This document shows, piece by piece, positions 18,613 to 27,373 of a stretch of 64,000 nucleotides of DNA. The notes beneath the pieces were generated by a model. That model searched no databases. It worked only from the letters and a program-made list of their open reading frames with translations, and was not told the origin of the DNA. Location: the NCBI GenBank assembly GCA_964531675.1, contig CAZHFW010000007.1:1-64000 (forward strand), in the 5' to 3' direction. How positions within the stretch are numbered: position 1 is the stretch's first letter; every line of letters begins with the position of its first letter. This DNA is from CAZHFW01 sp964531675 (lineage in GTDB: Bacteria > Planctomycetota > Phycisphaerae > Phycisphaerales > UBA1924). Made by a program: the position numbers and the translations under genes.

Positions 18613-18661
18613 CGTCAATCATCTTGACGAACTCTGTGTCAACGGCTATCGTAATCACGAT
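18613..18661 (+). promoter_or_regulatory. Promoter with two inverted repeats upstream of the MarR gene
   Basis: A sigma70-like promoter reads TTGACG (18624-18629), 17-bp spacer, TATCGT (18647-18652). A perfect inverted repeat, CGTCAATCATCTTGACG (18613-18629), covers the -35 box. A second, ATCGTAATCACGAT (18648-18661), covers the -10 box and the likely start site. The arms are of the size bound by MarR dimers, suggesting autorepression. The predicted transcript would start only a few bases before ATG 18663, so the mRNA may be almost leaderless. Confidence 0.6.
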
Positions 18662-18662
18662 C

Positions 18663-19415
18663 ATGTCTTCCACGCCCCGCAAACCTCGCTGGTATCCCGC
18701 CCTAGGCGGTTCCCAGCCCGCACCGGAAGCTCCGGCAGCCGGGGAGAGTCAGGGCGAGACCCTGGCCGCACCGGTCTCGGCCCCGTCCGCAGCGGGGGCA
18801 ACTCCCGCAGCTTTGGCGGCCTCGGCCGATTCCGGTTGGACGGGCGCCCCGGCTTCGGGCCCCGACGCCGATCTGCCGGCGGATGATCGCAGCGGGCTGG
18901 CCCGGGAGATTGGCAAGCTCCGTCCGTTCGATCTCCCGGAGCAGGAGACCTATCTGAACATCCTGCGCACGGCGGCGATCTTCGGCGCGGACTTCAACCA
19001 CCTCTTCAAGCAGCACGGCCTGACCGAGGCCACGTACAACGCGCTCCGCATTCTCCGCGGCGGGATGGATGACCCGGCTGCGCCGTACGGACGGACCTGC
19101 TCGCAGGTGGGCGAACACATGATCGCGCAGGTGCCGGACGTCACGCGGCTGGTGGATCGGCTCGAGCAGCAGGGACTCGCGGAGCGGCGTCGTTGTGCGC
19201 GGGATCGCCGCGTCGTGTATGTCGCGATCACGCCCAAGGGTCTGGACGTGCTGGCGGGGCTCGACGAGCCTGTCCTGGCGCTGCACCGGGCGCATCTCGG
19301 GCACATGTCCGCGGATGAGCTGGAGACACTGAGCCGTCTGCTCACCAAGTCCAGACTTTCCAAGCGTTCTGACAAGCCTGGCGACGACACAGCAGAGACC
19401 GGGCTGTCGATCTGA
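18663..19415 (+). CDS. MarR family transcriptional regulator
   Basis: The protein has 250 residues from ATG 18663. The first 75 residues are Ala/Pro-rich low-complexity sequence, unusual for a MarR protein (typically about 150 residues). The conserved part (about 80-235) contains FNHLFKQHGLTEATYNALRIL, the helix-turn-helix region with VGEHMIAQVPDVTRLVDRLEQQGL and the wing ERRRCARDRRVVYVAITPKG. MarR proteins repress operons relieved by phenolics or oxidants. It lies 49 bp before a WrbA-like flavoprotein in the same direction, the usual regulator-quinone reductase pairing, and its own promoter carries two inverted repeats. Confidence 0.9.
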   Translation: MSSTPRKPRWYPALGGSQPAPEAPAAGESQGETLAAPVSAPSAAGATPAALAASADSGWTGAPASGPDADLPADDRSGLAREIGKLRPFDLPEQETYLNILRTAAIFGADFNHLFKQHGLTEATYNALRILRGGMDDPAAPYGRTCSQVGEHMIAQVPDVTRLVDRLEQQGLAERRRCARDRRVVYVAITPKGLDVLAGLDEPVLALHRAHLGHMSADELETLSRLLTKSRLSKRSDKPGDDTAETGLSI

Positions 19416-19464
19416 AGCGAACTTTCGGGCGCTCCTTTTCGGGGGCGCTGATGAGGAGCATGTC

Positions 19465-20058
19465 ATGGCCTCGATCACGGTCGTGTATCACAGCGGATTC
19501 GGTCACACCAAGGTGCTCGCGGAAGCGGTGGCGCGTGGAGCGCAGTCGGTCGCGGGCGCGAGCGTGAACATCGTGCGGGTGGAAGACCTTCCCCCTCCGG
19601 GCGCGGACCGCAAGCTCGGGCCGGCGTGGGATGTGCTGCACAAGTCCGACGCGATCGTCTTCGGCACGCCGACCTACATGGGAACCGTGAGCGCCGAGTT
19701 CAAGAAGTTCATGGAGAGCTCGTCGGTCGCGTGGTTCGGTCAGCTCTGGAAGGACAAGATCGCGGGCGGCTTCACCAACTCGGGGAGTCCGTCGGGCGAC
19801 AAGCTCAACGCGCTCCAGACGCTGAGCGTGTTTGCGGCCCAGCAGTCGATGGTGTGGGTCTCGACGGGCATGATGCCGACGTACACCGGCCCTGATGATC
19901 CCGCGTCGACGAATCGGCTTGGTTCGTACCTGGGGCCCACCGCGCAGTCGTCCAACGCCAGCCCTGACGTGACGCCTCCGATCGCGGATCGCCTGACCGC
20001 CGAGGCGTACGGCAAGCGCATCGCGGAGGCGGCGCTCCGCTGGACGCGCGGCAAGTAG
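19465..20058 (+). CDS. WrbA-like flavodoxin-fold NAD(P)H:quinone oxidoreductase
   Basis: The 197-residue protein has a flavodoxin/WrbA layout: the FMN phosphate loop VYHSGFGHTKVLAEAVARG at the N-terminus, the segment AIVFGTPTYMGTVSAEFKKFM, GGFTNSGSPSGDK and a C-terminal helix TAEAYGKRIAEAALRW. WrbA enzymes reduce quinones by two electrons and limit redox cycling. GAGGAGC lies 6 bases before the ATG. It follows the MarR gene by 49 bp and is probably its regulated partner. A set of strong hairpins lies directly downstream. The quinone substrate is inferred from the family. Confidence 0.88.
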   Translation: MASITVVYHSGFGHTKVLAEAVARGAQSVAGASVNIVRVEDLPPPGADRKLGPAWDVLHKSDAIVFGTPTYMGTVSAEFKKFMESSSVAWFGQLWKDKIAGGFTNSGSPSGDKLNALQTLSVFAAQQSMVWVSTGMMPTYTGPDDPASTNRLGSYLGPTAQSSNASPDVTPPIADRLTAEAYGKRIAEAALRWTRGK

Positions 20059-20072
20059 TTCATTCCCGGTCC

Positions 20073-20201
20073 GGGGCCGGGCGGTGTTCGCCCGGCTCCG
20101 ATTTCCGCGTCGGCGCGGGGCCCGAAAGGGTCCGGCCCGACGCCAAGGTTCTCTCCTCGAGAACCCGCCCGCTGTGTCTTGAATGACGCGCAGCGGGCGG
20201 G
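20073..20201 (+). other. Array of stem-loops between the wrbA-like and yceI genes
   Basis: Three clear hairpins follow one another. The first is GCCGGGCG/CGCCCGGC (20076-20096, extendable to 20073-20099). The second is GGTTCTC/GAGAACC (20147-20165). The third is CCCGCCCGCTG/CAGCGGGCGGG (20164-20201, 16-nt loop), which overlaps the second by two bases and so may compete with it. A weaker GCGTCGG/CCGACGC pairing spans about 20107-20143. None is followed by a T-run. This may be a composite terminator for the wrbA-like gene, an mRNA-stabilising element, or a structured leader for yceI. Confidence 0.5.
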
Positions 20202-20335
20202 ATTCGGATGCGGGCGAGCGTCGCCCCTGTCCGGCGCTCCGGTTCAAGATTGAACCGTGCGGCGTTGAAGGCGTATGTCCTGCACCGGCGATCCAGACAC
20301 CACACGCCGGGGCCATTTGCATCAGGAGTCCAGGA

Positions 20336-20956
20336 ATGAAAGCTTCGCGTTTTGCTGGTCTGATTCTTCTCTCGGGCGTCGCGGGCATCAGCGCGATCGC
20401 GGCCGGTCGTCCCGAAGCGGCGGTCATCGCCTCCCCGGCGCGGGCCGAGGGCGCGTACGCCGTTGACGCGGTCCACTCGTCCGTCATCTACCGCATCAAG
20501 CACCTGAACGTGTCCTACAGCTACGGGCGCTTCAACGACGTTGCGGGCTCGTTCCACTTCGACGCGGCCAAGCCCGAGGCCAGCACGCTTGACATCACCG
20601 TCAAGACCGAGTCCATCGACAGCGCCAACGAGAAGCGCGATGGCCACCTCAAGAGCCAGGACTTCTTCTCCGCCAAGGAGTTCCCCACGATCACCTTCAA
20701 GGGCAAGACCTTCAAGAAGGTCAGCGACACGTCCTTCGAGGTCACCGGTGATCTGACGCTGCACGGCCAGACCAAGCCTGTGACCGCCAAGGTCGATCTC
20801 ACCGGCACGGGCCCGGGCATGCGCGGCGGCGAGGTCGCGGGCATCGAGTCCAAGTTCACGATCAAGCGCTCCGACTTCGGCATCAACTACATGGTCGGCA
20901 AGGGCCTGGGTGATGAGGTCGATCTCATCGTCGCCCTCGAAGGCGGCCGTCAGTAA
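20336..20956 (+). CDS. YceI family periplasmic lipocalin-like protein
   Basis: The 206-residue protein starts at ATG 20336, after CAGGAGTCCAGGA. The signal peptide is followed by the YceI domain: YAVDAVHSSVIYRIKHLNVSYSYGRF, DITVKTESIDSANEKRDGHLKSQDFF, FPTITFKG, TGDLTLHGQTKPVT and SDFGINYM. YceI proteins form an eight-stranded barrel that binds isoprenoid-type lipids and have been linked to stress or base-induced responses. The spacing to the upstream gene (277 bp, full of hairpins) suggests a separate transcription unit. The family call is secure; the ligand is unknown. Confidence 0.93.
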   Translation: MKASRFAGLILLSGVAGISAIAAGRPEAAVIASPARAEGAYAVDAVHSSVIYRIKHLNVSYSYGRFNDVAGSFHFDAAKPEASTLDITVKTESIDSANEKRDGHLKSQDFFSAKEFPTITFKGKTFKKVSDTSFEVTGDLTLHGQTKPVTAKVDLTGTGPGMRGGEVAGIESKFTIKRSDFGINYMVGKGLGDEVDLIVALEGGRQ

Positions 20957-21038
20957 TGCACTCCTGGTCTGCTGCCTGACGGCGGCGGACCGGATTCGCC
21001 GGCCCGCGTCGCGTGCGTGAGGCCCGGAGCCTTTCCTC

Positions 21039-21941
21039 ATGGACATCGAACTGGTCAAACAGCTGGCGCTGGGTGTTGTGCCGCCGGGCATTTTCGCGCT
21101 GGTGCTCTTTGGTGTGCTCTGGCGTCGGGGCGGCTCCGATGAGTCGGGTCGTATCGGACGCGCCGGCTCGCTTGCGATCGGCTTCGGGTTCGTGGCGCTC
21201 TCGGCGCTGATCTTCAGTGGTGTGCAGCTTCCCCCCGCGTCGGCGGACCGGTGGATCGCGCCGATGGCGGCGGTCTTCGGCATCATCGGCGCGGTGGTGT
21301 CTGGTGCGGGCGGCCGGGCTGCGGCGCGGGCGATGCTTGTGCCGACTCTGGCGCTGGTCGCGATCGTCTCGGCGCCTTGGCTTGGCGATGCAAGGCTTGC
21401 GGAGGCGAAGTCGGGCCAGAGCGCTCTGCACAGTCTGCTGGCGATCGGCGGATTCGTGATGCTGGCGATGCTCACGCTCCGAGCGGTGCGCACCCTTCAC
21501 GAGAAGCACTCGGGGAGCATGCCCATCGCGATCACCGCGGCCTGGCTTGGCGCCGCCAGCCAGATCATGGTCATGGCGTTTGATGCGCTGAAGATGGGGC
21601 AAGCGATCGGCGTGTTCGCAGCAATCCTGGGCGGAGCGATGCTGATCGCCTTCAAGCGCAGCCGCGCAAGTCTGCGCTGGATGCTTGAGGCGCCGGTCTT
21701 GACCAGTGCTGCCGCGTTCTTCCAGGGTTACGTGCGTGGCGATTCGGTCGAGAGGCCGTGGGTCTACCTGGTCGCGGTTCTGGCGGCTCCCTGGCTCGTG
21801 CTGCTGGCCGATCTGGGACCGATGGGCAGGCTCAAGGGCTGGAAGGCCTGGGCGATCCGGCTGGCGCTGATCGGGGTGCCGCTCGGAGGGGCCCTGGCGA
21901 TGGCCAAGGCGGCCAACGACGCGGCGATGCACGGGTACTAG
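21039..21941 (+). CDS. Multi-spanning membrane protein of unknown function
   Basis: The 300-residue protein has about eight hydrophobic segments, starting with VVPPGIFALVLFGVLW (12-28) and ending with LALIGVPLGGALAMA near the C-terminus. There are short basic loops (WRRGG, KRSRAS) and no recognised motif. It starts 82 bp after yceI in the same direction, so it may be co-transcribed, and is followed within 40 bp by the MBL hydrolase gene. I do not recognise the family; codon usage is like the neighbours, supporting a real gene. Confidence 0.7.
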   Translation: MDIELVKQLALGVVPPGIFALVLFGVLWRRGGSDESGRIGRAGSLAIGFGFVALSALIFSGVQLPPASADRWIAPMAAVFGIIGAVVSGAGGRAAARAMLVPTLALVAIVSAPWLGDARLAEAKSGQSALHSLLAIGGFVMLAMLTLRAVRTLHEKHSGSMPIAITAAWLGAASQIMVMAFDALKMGQAIGVFAAILGGAMLIAFKRSRASLRWMLEAPVLTSAAAFFQGYVRGDSVERPWVYLVAVLAAPWLVLLADLGPMGRLKGWKAWAIRLALIGVPLGGALAMAKAANDAAMHGY

Positions 21942-21978
21942 GCAGCACGCGGGTCGATCTGCGGGGTAACAATGCGCT

Positions 21979-22920
21979 GTGAAGAAGCGGCCGACGCTCT
22001 CGAGGCTGGCGCGGATGACCCGTTCGGGGATCATCCGTTATCCGCGCGAGTTGCGGGCGTCGCTGCGCCGGGGCGAGGGGCTGGCGCACGCGCTCACGCT
22101 TGAGCAATCCGAAGCGGTGGTTGACGAAGCGTCGCGCGCCGATCTGGCCGCGGTCTGGATCGGGCACGCGACGGTGCTCCTCAGGCTTGGGCAACGCTGG
22201 ATCCTGACGGATCCGGTCTTCTCCGAGCGGGTGGGTGTGCAGCTTGCGGGTTATACGTTTGGGCTCGGCAGGCTGATGCCTCCCGCGATCGCGCCGGAGG
22301 TGCTTCCGGCGCTGGATCTGGTGCTGGTTTCGCACGCACACTTTGATCATCTGGATGCTCCGACGCTCCGGAAGCTGGCGCGGAGGTCGACCGCGGTGGT
22401 GACCGCGGCGCGGACCAGGCGACTGGTGCCGCACGGCTTTGGCGAGGTGCATGAGCTTGATTGGGACCGCGACCTGGAGGTGGCGGGCCTGCGCGTCCGT
22501 GCGATGAGGCCCGAGCACTGGGGTGCGCGGGCCGCGTTCGATCGGGCCCGCGGGTACAACAGCTATGTCGTGGAGGGTGCGCAGCGGCGTGTCTTGTTCG
22601 CGGGCGACACCGCGGACACGCGCGCGTTCGGCGCGGTCGGGCCGCTTGATCTGGCGATCTTCGGGATTGGCGGATACGAGCCTTGGGAGCACGCGCACGC
22701 GACGCCCGAGCAGGTCTGGCGCATGGCTTCCGAGGCGGGCGCGGAGCATCTGCTCCCGGTGCACCATTCGACGTTTCCACAGAGCGATGAGCCCGCGGGC
22801 GAGCCGATGCAGAGGCTGCTGCGGGCCGCGGGAGCGCCCGAGTCGCGCGAAGGCGGGCTGCGCGTGATCCCTGCGGGGCCCGGCGAGTTGTGGATTGCGC
22901 CGAAGCGTCAGCCCGGGTGA
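21979..22920 (+). CDS. MBL-fold metallohydrolase (UlaG/NAPE-PLD-like)
   Basis: The 313-residue protein begins with GTG at 21979. The metallo-beta-lactamase fold is shown by WIGHATVLLRLGQRWILTDPVFSERV, the metal motif SHAHFDHLD, RPEHWGARAAFD and FAGDTADT, and a late LLPVHHSTF. The GHATVLL/DPVFS combination is typical of the UlaG and NAPE-PLD branch, which cleaves phosphodiester or lactone bonds; the actual substrate here is unknown. It has no signal peptide. Its 3' end overlaps the end of the convergent FHA-SpoIIE gene by 13 bp. Confidence 0.88.
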   Translation: MKKRPTLSRLARMTRSGIIRYPRELRASLRRGEGLAHALTLEQSEAVVDEASRADLAAVWIGHATVLLRLGQRWILTDPVFSERVGVQLAGYTFGLGRLMPPAIAPEVLPALDLVLVSHAHFDHLDAPTLRKLARRSTAVVTAARTRRLVPHGFGEVHELDWDRDLEVAGLRVRAMRPEHWGARAAFDRARGYNSYVVEGAQRRVLFAGDTADTRAFGAVGPLDLAIFGIGGYEPWEHAHATPEQVWRMASEAGAEHLLPVHHSTFPQSDEPAGEPMQRLLRAAGAPESREGGLRVIPAGPGELWIAPKRQPG

Positions 22921-24548
22921 TTGAACTGGACGCAGGCAACGGTGGCGTCGTCTTCGAGCGTGCCATCGCCGCTGTGCTTGACGACCGCTTCGAGGATGTG
23001 GTGGGCCTGCTCGGAAGGTGAGCGGTGGTACGCGAGCAGGGGATGGAGTCCGGAGAGGCCGAACATCTCGCCGCGCAGGCTCTTCTGCTCGATGACGCCG
23101 TCGGTGTAGAGGATGATGCGATCGCCCGGATTCAGGCGGACCTTGGTCGCCTCGAAGGTGGCGTCGGCGCTGATGCCGAGCGGGATCGAGCCCGGGCCGG
23201 TGTGGCTGATGGGCGTGCGGCCGTCGGAGGGAAGATGGATCCAGTGTCCGTGGCCCGCGTCGGTGAACTCGAGCGTGCCATCGGCGCTGAAGACGCCGAG
23301 CCAGAGGGAGACGAACTTGCCCGCCAGAGGCTTCCCAGCGAGATACGCGTTGGATGCGGCCAGCGCCAGGGCGGGATCGCGGAGCGTGCGTAGTTGGGCG
23401 TTCAGATATGACTGGGTGGAGGCCATGAGCATGGCCGAGCCCGCGCCATGGCCCGCGACATCGCCGATGACGATGGCGGTGCGGCGGTCGTCGAGGGGGA
23501 CGACATCGAAGAGATCGCCGGCGACGTACGCGCCGGCGTGCATGCGCATGCCGTAGGTCAGGAACTCGCGGGTCGCGTCGGGCTCGGGAAGGATGAAGAG
23601 CTGGGCCTCGCGCGCGGCGGAGAGTTCGGCGGTGAGGGCGTCCTGGCGGCGTTCAAGCTCGGCCCGCGAGATATTGGCCAGTGCCAGACCGATCGCGACC
23701 GCCATGGCGTCGCAGAACCCGGCGCCCTCGGGGTCCACCGCGGACTCGGAGTCGCGGGCGTCGAGGTAGAGGTAGGCCGCGACCGCGTCACCGACGCGGA
23801 TGGGCGCACAGAGCGCCGAGTGGATGTTCAGGCCCGCGAGCGACTGACTCGTGACGCGCTTGTGCGACGGAGAGAGCACCGCGGTCTGTCCGGTGGCCGC
23901 GGCGAGGATGAGCGAGCGGCTGAAGGAGAACGCGCTCTGGTCCGACGCGTCGGCGCGGGCGGAGGCGAGGATCTCCACCTCCATGTCCTGCGTCCGGCGG
24001 AGGATCGCGGCGCGGGCGTAGCCGCTTCCCGCCAGCGCGGTGCGCAGCGAGATCTGCGCCGCTTCTTCAACCGTCCGGGCGGCATCGAGTCTGGCGATCG
24101 CCTCGGTGAGTGCGCGGAGCCGGCGTCCCGCGTGGGGAGAAACAGCGCTGAGGGCCTGGACCTCAAAGCTCGTGGGCTCGTCCTGCAGCTGCGCGGTGCT
24201 CGGATGTGCGGGCGAGCGGTCGGTTGTCACGATCACGCGGAGCGTGAAGGGTCCGATCTGGATGAGGTCGCCGGGTTCGACCGGGGTGAGCTTGGAGGGG
24301 GGCAGGCGGAGGCTGTTGAGGAACGTGCCGTGGGTCGAGCCCAGGTCGGAGAGCATGGCCCGTCCGCCGCGAACCGTGACGGTTGCGTGCTTGCGGGAGA
24401 CGGTCTCGGCCAGGAGCACGATGTCGGAGTCGGCTGCACGCCCGAGCGAGAGAGGCTTGTCGGCGCGCAGCGCGAAGGGGCCCTTGGTGAGGTCCCCGAC
24501 CAGTTCCAGCGCAAGCTCGGCAGCGGCTCCCCCGCTCGTCGTTGACAC
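22908..24548 (-). CDS. FHA-GAF-PP2C (SpoIIE-type) serine/threonine phosphatase
   Basis: The 546-residue signalling protein has three parts. An N-terminal FHA domain (about 10-105) shows LSLGRAADSDIVL, VSRKHATV and STHGTFLN, so it should bind phosphothreonine. A GAF domain (about 140-300) has GLNIHSALCAPIRVGDAVAAYLYLDAR. A SpoIIE/RsbU PP2C domain (about 315-545) has GDLFDVVPLDDRRTAIVIGDVAGHGAGSAMLM, EFTDAGHGHWI and ILYTDGVIEQ with the metal-binding Asp residues intact. Such proteins usually dephosphorylate anti-anti-sigma factors in partner-switching pathways. No partner (STAS, RsbW) is nearby, so its target is unknown. No membrane segment is seen. Confidence 0.93.
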   Translation of the reverse strand: MSTTSGGAAAELALELVGDLTKGPFALRADKPLSLGRAADSDIVLLAETVSRKHATVTVRGGRAMLSDLGSTHGTFLNSLRLPPSKLTPVEPGDLIQIGPFTLRVIVTTDRSPAHPSTAQLQDEPTSFEVQALSAVSPHAGRRLRALTEAIARLDAARTVEEAAQISLRTALAGSGYARAAILRRTQDMEVEILASARADASDQSAFSFSRSLILAAATGQTAVLSPSHKRVTSQSLAGLNIHSALCAPIRVGDAVAAYLYLDARDSESAVDPEGAGFCDAMAVAIGLALANISRAELERRQDALTAELSAAREAQLFILPEPDATREFLTYGMRMHAGAYVAGDLFDVVPLDDRRTAIVIGDVAGHGAGSAMLMASTQSYLNAQLRTLRDPALALAASNAYLAGKPLAGKFVSLWLGVFSADGTLEFTDAGHGHWIHLPSDGRTPISHTGPGSIPLGISADATFEATKVRLNPGDRIILYTDGVIEQKSLRGEMFGLSGLHPLLAYHRSPSEQAHHILEAVVKHSGDGTLEDDATVACVQFNHPG

Positions 24549-24562
24549 GCTCGGATCGTAGA

Positions 24563-24594
24563 AGAACCGGCGCGGGAATGCACGCGCCGGTTCT
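24563..24594 (-). terminator. Perfect 12-bp hairpin, probable terminator of the efflux operon
   Basis: AGAACCGGCGCG pairs perfectly with CGCGCCGGTTCT around an 8-base loop. On the minus strand it begins 29 bases after the stop of the NodT-like gene and is followed by TCTACG, with no long T-run. It lies between the end of the efflux operon and the start of the phosphatase gene. It is a strong hairpin but only a fair intrinsic terminator. Confidence 0.6.
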
Positions 24595-24622
24595 GGTCGG
24601 ACTCCGAATTGTCGAGCCCAGA

Positions 24623-26173
24623 TCAGCCTTGTCCGGGCTGGGCCTTGGCCTCCGCCTCGGGAGCAGCGTTGGCCTTGGACTCTGGCTTGGCGCTGGCCTT
24701 GGCCTGTGCGGGCTGGGTCTCCGGGTAGACCTCTTCCCAGCCTCCCCCCAGCGCCTTGTACAGGGCGATGAGGTTGGTGGTCTGGGTCGAACGGCTCTGG
24801 GCGAGCTGGTCTTCAAGGAGGTAGAGCTGACGCTGGGCGTCGATGACCGCGGAGAAGTCGGAGAGCCCCTTGCTGTAGAGCTCGTTGGCCAAGGAGACCG
24901 CGTCGCGCTCGGCGCGGACGGACTGGTCCAGATCGCTCGTGCGAGTCTGTTCGCGCTCGTAGGAGACCAGCGAGTTCTCGGTTTCCTCCAGCGCGCCCAG
25001 AACGGTCTGCTCGTAGCGGATCAGCGCCTGCTGCTCACGGGCGTTCTGAACTTCGATGTTCGACTGGATGCGTCCTCCCTGGAAGATGGGCCACTTGAAG
25101 CCCGGGACGAACGACCAGTAGCGGCTCGACGCGTCACCCCACGAGTTGAACTCGCCCGATTCCAGTCCGAGTGCTGCGGAGATGCTGAAGCGAGGGTACA
25201 GGTCCGCGGTCGCGACGCCGATGCGGGCGGTCGCGCCGGCCAGGTTGCGCTCGGCCTGGCGCACGTCGGGGCGACGGCGGAGCAGTTCCGACGGCAGACC
25301 AACGGGCAGCTCGGGCGGCAGCGGGGGGATGGGCTTGGAGTCGGTCAGCTCCTGCGTGAGGGTGCCGGGCTGTTGACCGAGCAGGACCGCGAGGCGGTTG
25401 GCGGTCTGGCGGATGTCCTGTTCGAACTTGGGAATCTGCGAGCGGATGGAGGCGAGCTGGGACTCGGCGCGGCGGGCGTCGAGCTCGCTCGAGAGCCCCG
25501 CCTTGGCGCGGGCGGTGGCCAGGTCGAGCGAGGCCTGCTGGATGTCCACGTTCTTCTGCGCGATCTCCAGACGGAGCTGGAGCGTGCGCAGGTCCACGTA
25601 GTTGCGCGCGACCTCGGCCAGGAGCGAGATCAGAACGTCCCGGCGTGCTTCGGCAGCAGCCGCGACGTCCGCATCGGCCGCCTCGATGTTCCGCCGGACG
25701 CGACCGAAGACGTCGATCTCCCAGGAGGCATCGAAGCCCGCGGAGTAGAGGTCGGACGAGCGGTCGAAGTCCGAGTCGTCGACCAGGCGGCCGTTGTTGG
25801 AGTTCTTGCTGGCGCGATCACGCCCCGCACGGCCGACAGCATCCACCTGCGGATACTGATCGGCAGCAACGATCCCGCGCTGGGCGCGGGCCTCGCGGAG
25901 CCTGGCCTCGGCCTCGCGGAGGCTGAGATTGCCCGCGATCGCGCGCTCGACGAGGCTGTCGAGCATGGGATCGTTGAGCTTGCTCCACCACTTACTGAGG
26001 TCCGCTGGGCCGTTCTTGAGTCCGCCGGCGAGGGGTTCGCGGAAGGCGTCGGGCGCCTTGGAATCGGGCTTGGTGTAGTTGGGGCCAACAGTGCAGGCGG
26101 TCAACGACAGCGCGAGTCCGGCTGTTGCGGTAAGCCTGATGATCCCCTTGAGAGCGTCGGATGCGACCTTCAT
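24623..26173 (-). CDS. NodT/TolC family outer-membrane efflux lipoprotein
   Basis: The 516-residue protein has a lipoprotein signal (LALSLTAC) followed by the family opening TVGPNYTKPDSKAPDAF. Two OEP repeats have long helices and the landmarks WKLNDPMLDSLVERA-like (here WWSKLNDPMLDSL), FDASWEIDVFGRVRRNIEAA, LPVGLPSELLRRRPDVRQAERNLAGATA and NSLVSYEREQ. The C-terminal tail is Ala/Lys-rich. It forms the outer-membrane channel of a tripartite pump. Its gene is the last of the minus-strand efflux set, 61 bp after the adaptor gene. Confidence 0.93.
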   Translation of the reverse strand: MKVASDALKGIIRLTATAGLALSLTACTVGPNYTKPDSKAPDAFREPLAGGLKNGPADLSKWWSKLNDPMLDSLVERAIAGNLSLREAEARLREARAQRGIVAADQYPQVDAVGRAGRDRASKNSNNGRLVDDSDFDRSSDLYSAGFDASWEIDVFGRVRRNIEAADADVAAAAEARRDVLISLLAEVARNYVDLRTLQLRLEIAQKNVDIQQASLDLATARAKAGLSSELDARRAESQLASIRSQIPKFEQDIRQTANRLAVLLGQQPGTLTQELTDSKPIPPLPPELPVGLPSELLRRRPDVRQAERNLAGATARIGVATADLYPRFSISAALGLESGEFNSWGDASSRYWSFVPGFKWPIFQGGRIQSNIEVQNAREQQALIRYEQTVLGALEETENSLVSYEREQTRTSDLDQSVRAERDAVSLANELYSKGLSDFSAVIDAQRQLYLLEDQLAQSRSTQTTNLIALYKALGGGWEEVYPETQPAQAKASAKPESKANAAPEAEAKAQPGQG

Positions 26174-26234
26174 GTCCTGGTCCTTGGAAAGGGGCTTGCG
26201 ATCGGCGCGAGCCCCGGAATGAGCGGGAATCGGA

Positions 26235-27329
26235 TTACTTGGTGGGGGCAGGAGCCGGATTGGCGGGCTTGGCTTCCTCGCGGGGCGTGGCCTCGATGAA
26301 CACGTCGACCTGCTGACCGACGTACGCGGAGAGTTGCGAGCGGTCGAAGGCGTAGAGCACCTGCAGCACGCGGGTATCGACGCGCTCGGCGCTGTCTCCC
26401 GTGAGCGACTTCTTGGGAACGACGTAGGGCTCGACGCGCACGAAGCGGATGTCGGTGCGCAGGGCTGCGTTCCCGCGGAGCGAGCAGTGCGCCTTGGCGC
26501 CGGGCTTGAAGCGCCACGCGTCGTTCTCGTCGATGTCGACGCGGACGTGCATGACGTCGGTGTTGCCCATGAGCATCAACGGGGTCGTGAGGGCGCCCGC
26601 CTGGGCAAACTCGCCCTGGCGGATGTTCACCTGCAGGATCTCGCCATCGACCTGGGCCCGGACCGTGAGACGTTCCAGGTCGGTCTCCGCAGCCTGCACC
26701 TGAGCGCGGGCCGAATCCACCGCGGCCTTGGCGATCTCGATGTCGGGCTTCCAGGCGCCGGCCTTGAGCAAGGCAAGGTCCGTCTTGGCGCGCTCGAGCC
26801 TGGCCTCGGCGGAGGTCACCGCGAAGCGGCGGCGGTTGAGCTCATCCTGGCTCACCGCACGCTTGTCGGTCACCGAGTCCATGAGGTTCCACTGTGCCTT
26901 GGCGTCTTCGAGCTGGGCCGTTGCCTCGCGCGCCAGGGCCTCGTACGGCGGAATCTCTTCGATGCGGGGCTGGGCTTGCAGCTTGGCCAGGGTCTGCTCG
27001 GCGGACGACAGGGCGGCCTTGCGGATGACCAGCTCGGCCTTCACCTGGCGATCGTCGATCGTGAAGAGCGGATCTCCCGCCTTCACGTGATCCCCGACCT
27101 TGACGTGCACCTTGGTCGCGATGCCCGGCACGTGGGTGCCGACCGCGATGTTCTGGGTGCTGGCTTCGATGATTCCCGCGCCGGCGATGAAGGCGCCGAA
27201 GTCGGCCTTGGCGGGCTCGGCGACGGGCTTGGCCGGGATGATCGGCTTGTTCTCGGTGCGGACGGTGTACACCGCGAAGGCAAAGCCCGCGGCGGCCAGG
27301 AGCGGAATCGCGTACTTGCGGACGATCAT
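26235..27329 (-). CDS. HlyD/RND-type periplasmic adaptor protein of the ABC efflux pump
   Basis: The 364-residue protein starts at the ATG at 27329 (GGAG upstream). A longer in-frame reading is a shadow of the ATPase gene. A short cytoplasmic N-terminus (MIVRKY) and one membrane segment (residues 7-22) anchor it. Then come the barrel-sandwich segment IAVGTHVPGIATKVHVKVGDHVKAGDPLFTID, an alpha hairpin (about 75-200), the second lipoyl half VDGEILQVNIRQGEFAQ and a beta-barrel with VRVDIDENDAWRF. It would bridge the permease/ATPase unit and the NodT-like channel. The layout resembles DevB in DevBCA exporters. The tail is Pro/Ala-rich. Confidence 0.9.
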   Translation of the reverse strand: MIVRKYAIPLLAAAGFAFAVYTVRTENKPIIPAKPVAEPAKADFGAFIAGAGIIEASTQNIAVGTHVPGIATKVHVKVGDHVKAGDPLFTIDDRQVKAELVIRKAALSSAEQTLAKLQAQPRIEEIPPYEALAREATAQLEDAKAQWNLMDSVTDKRAVSQDELNRRRFAVTSAEARLERAKTDLALLKAGAWKPDIEIAKAAVDSARAQVQAAETDLERLTVRAQVDGEILQVNIRQGEFAQAGALTTPLMLMGNTDVMHVRVDIDENDAWRFKPGAKAHCSLRGNAALRTDIRFVRVEPYVVPKKSLTGDSAERVDTRVLQVLYAFDRSQLSAYVGQQVDVFIEATPREEAKPANPAPAPTK

Positions 27330-27373
27330 GACATTCTCCCAGGGCCAAGGGCCCGGTGGTGGGTGACGTGTGT

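Noticed and set aside
22908..24548. The FHA-SpoIIE phosphatase as the Fha/PppA partner of the T6SS-like locus.
   Set aside because: It is more than 22 kb away on the other strand, and its GAF-SpoIIE layout fits sigma-factor partner switching rather than the PppA family.
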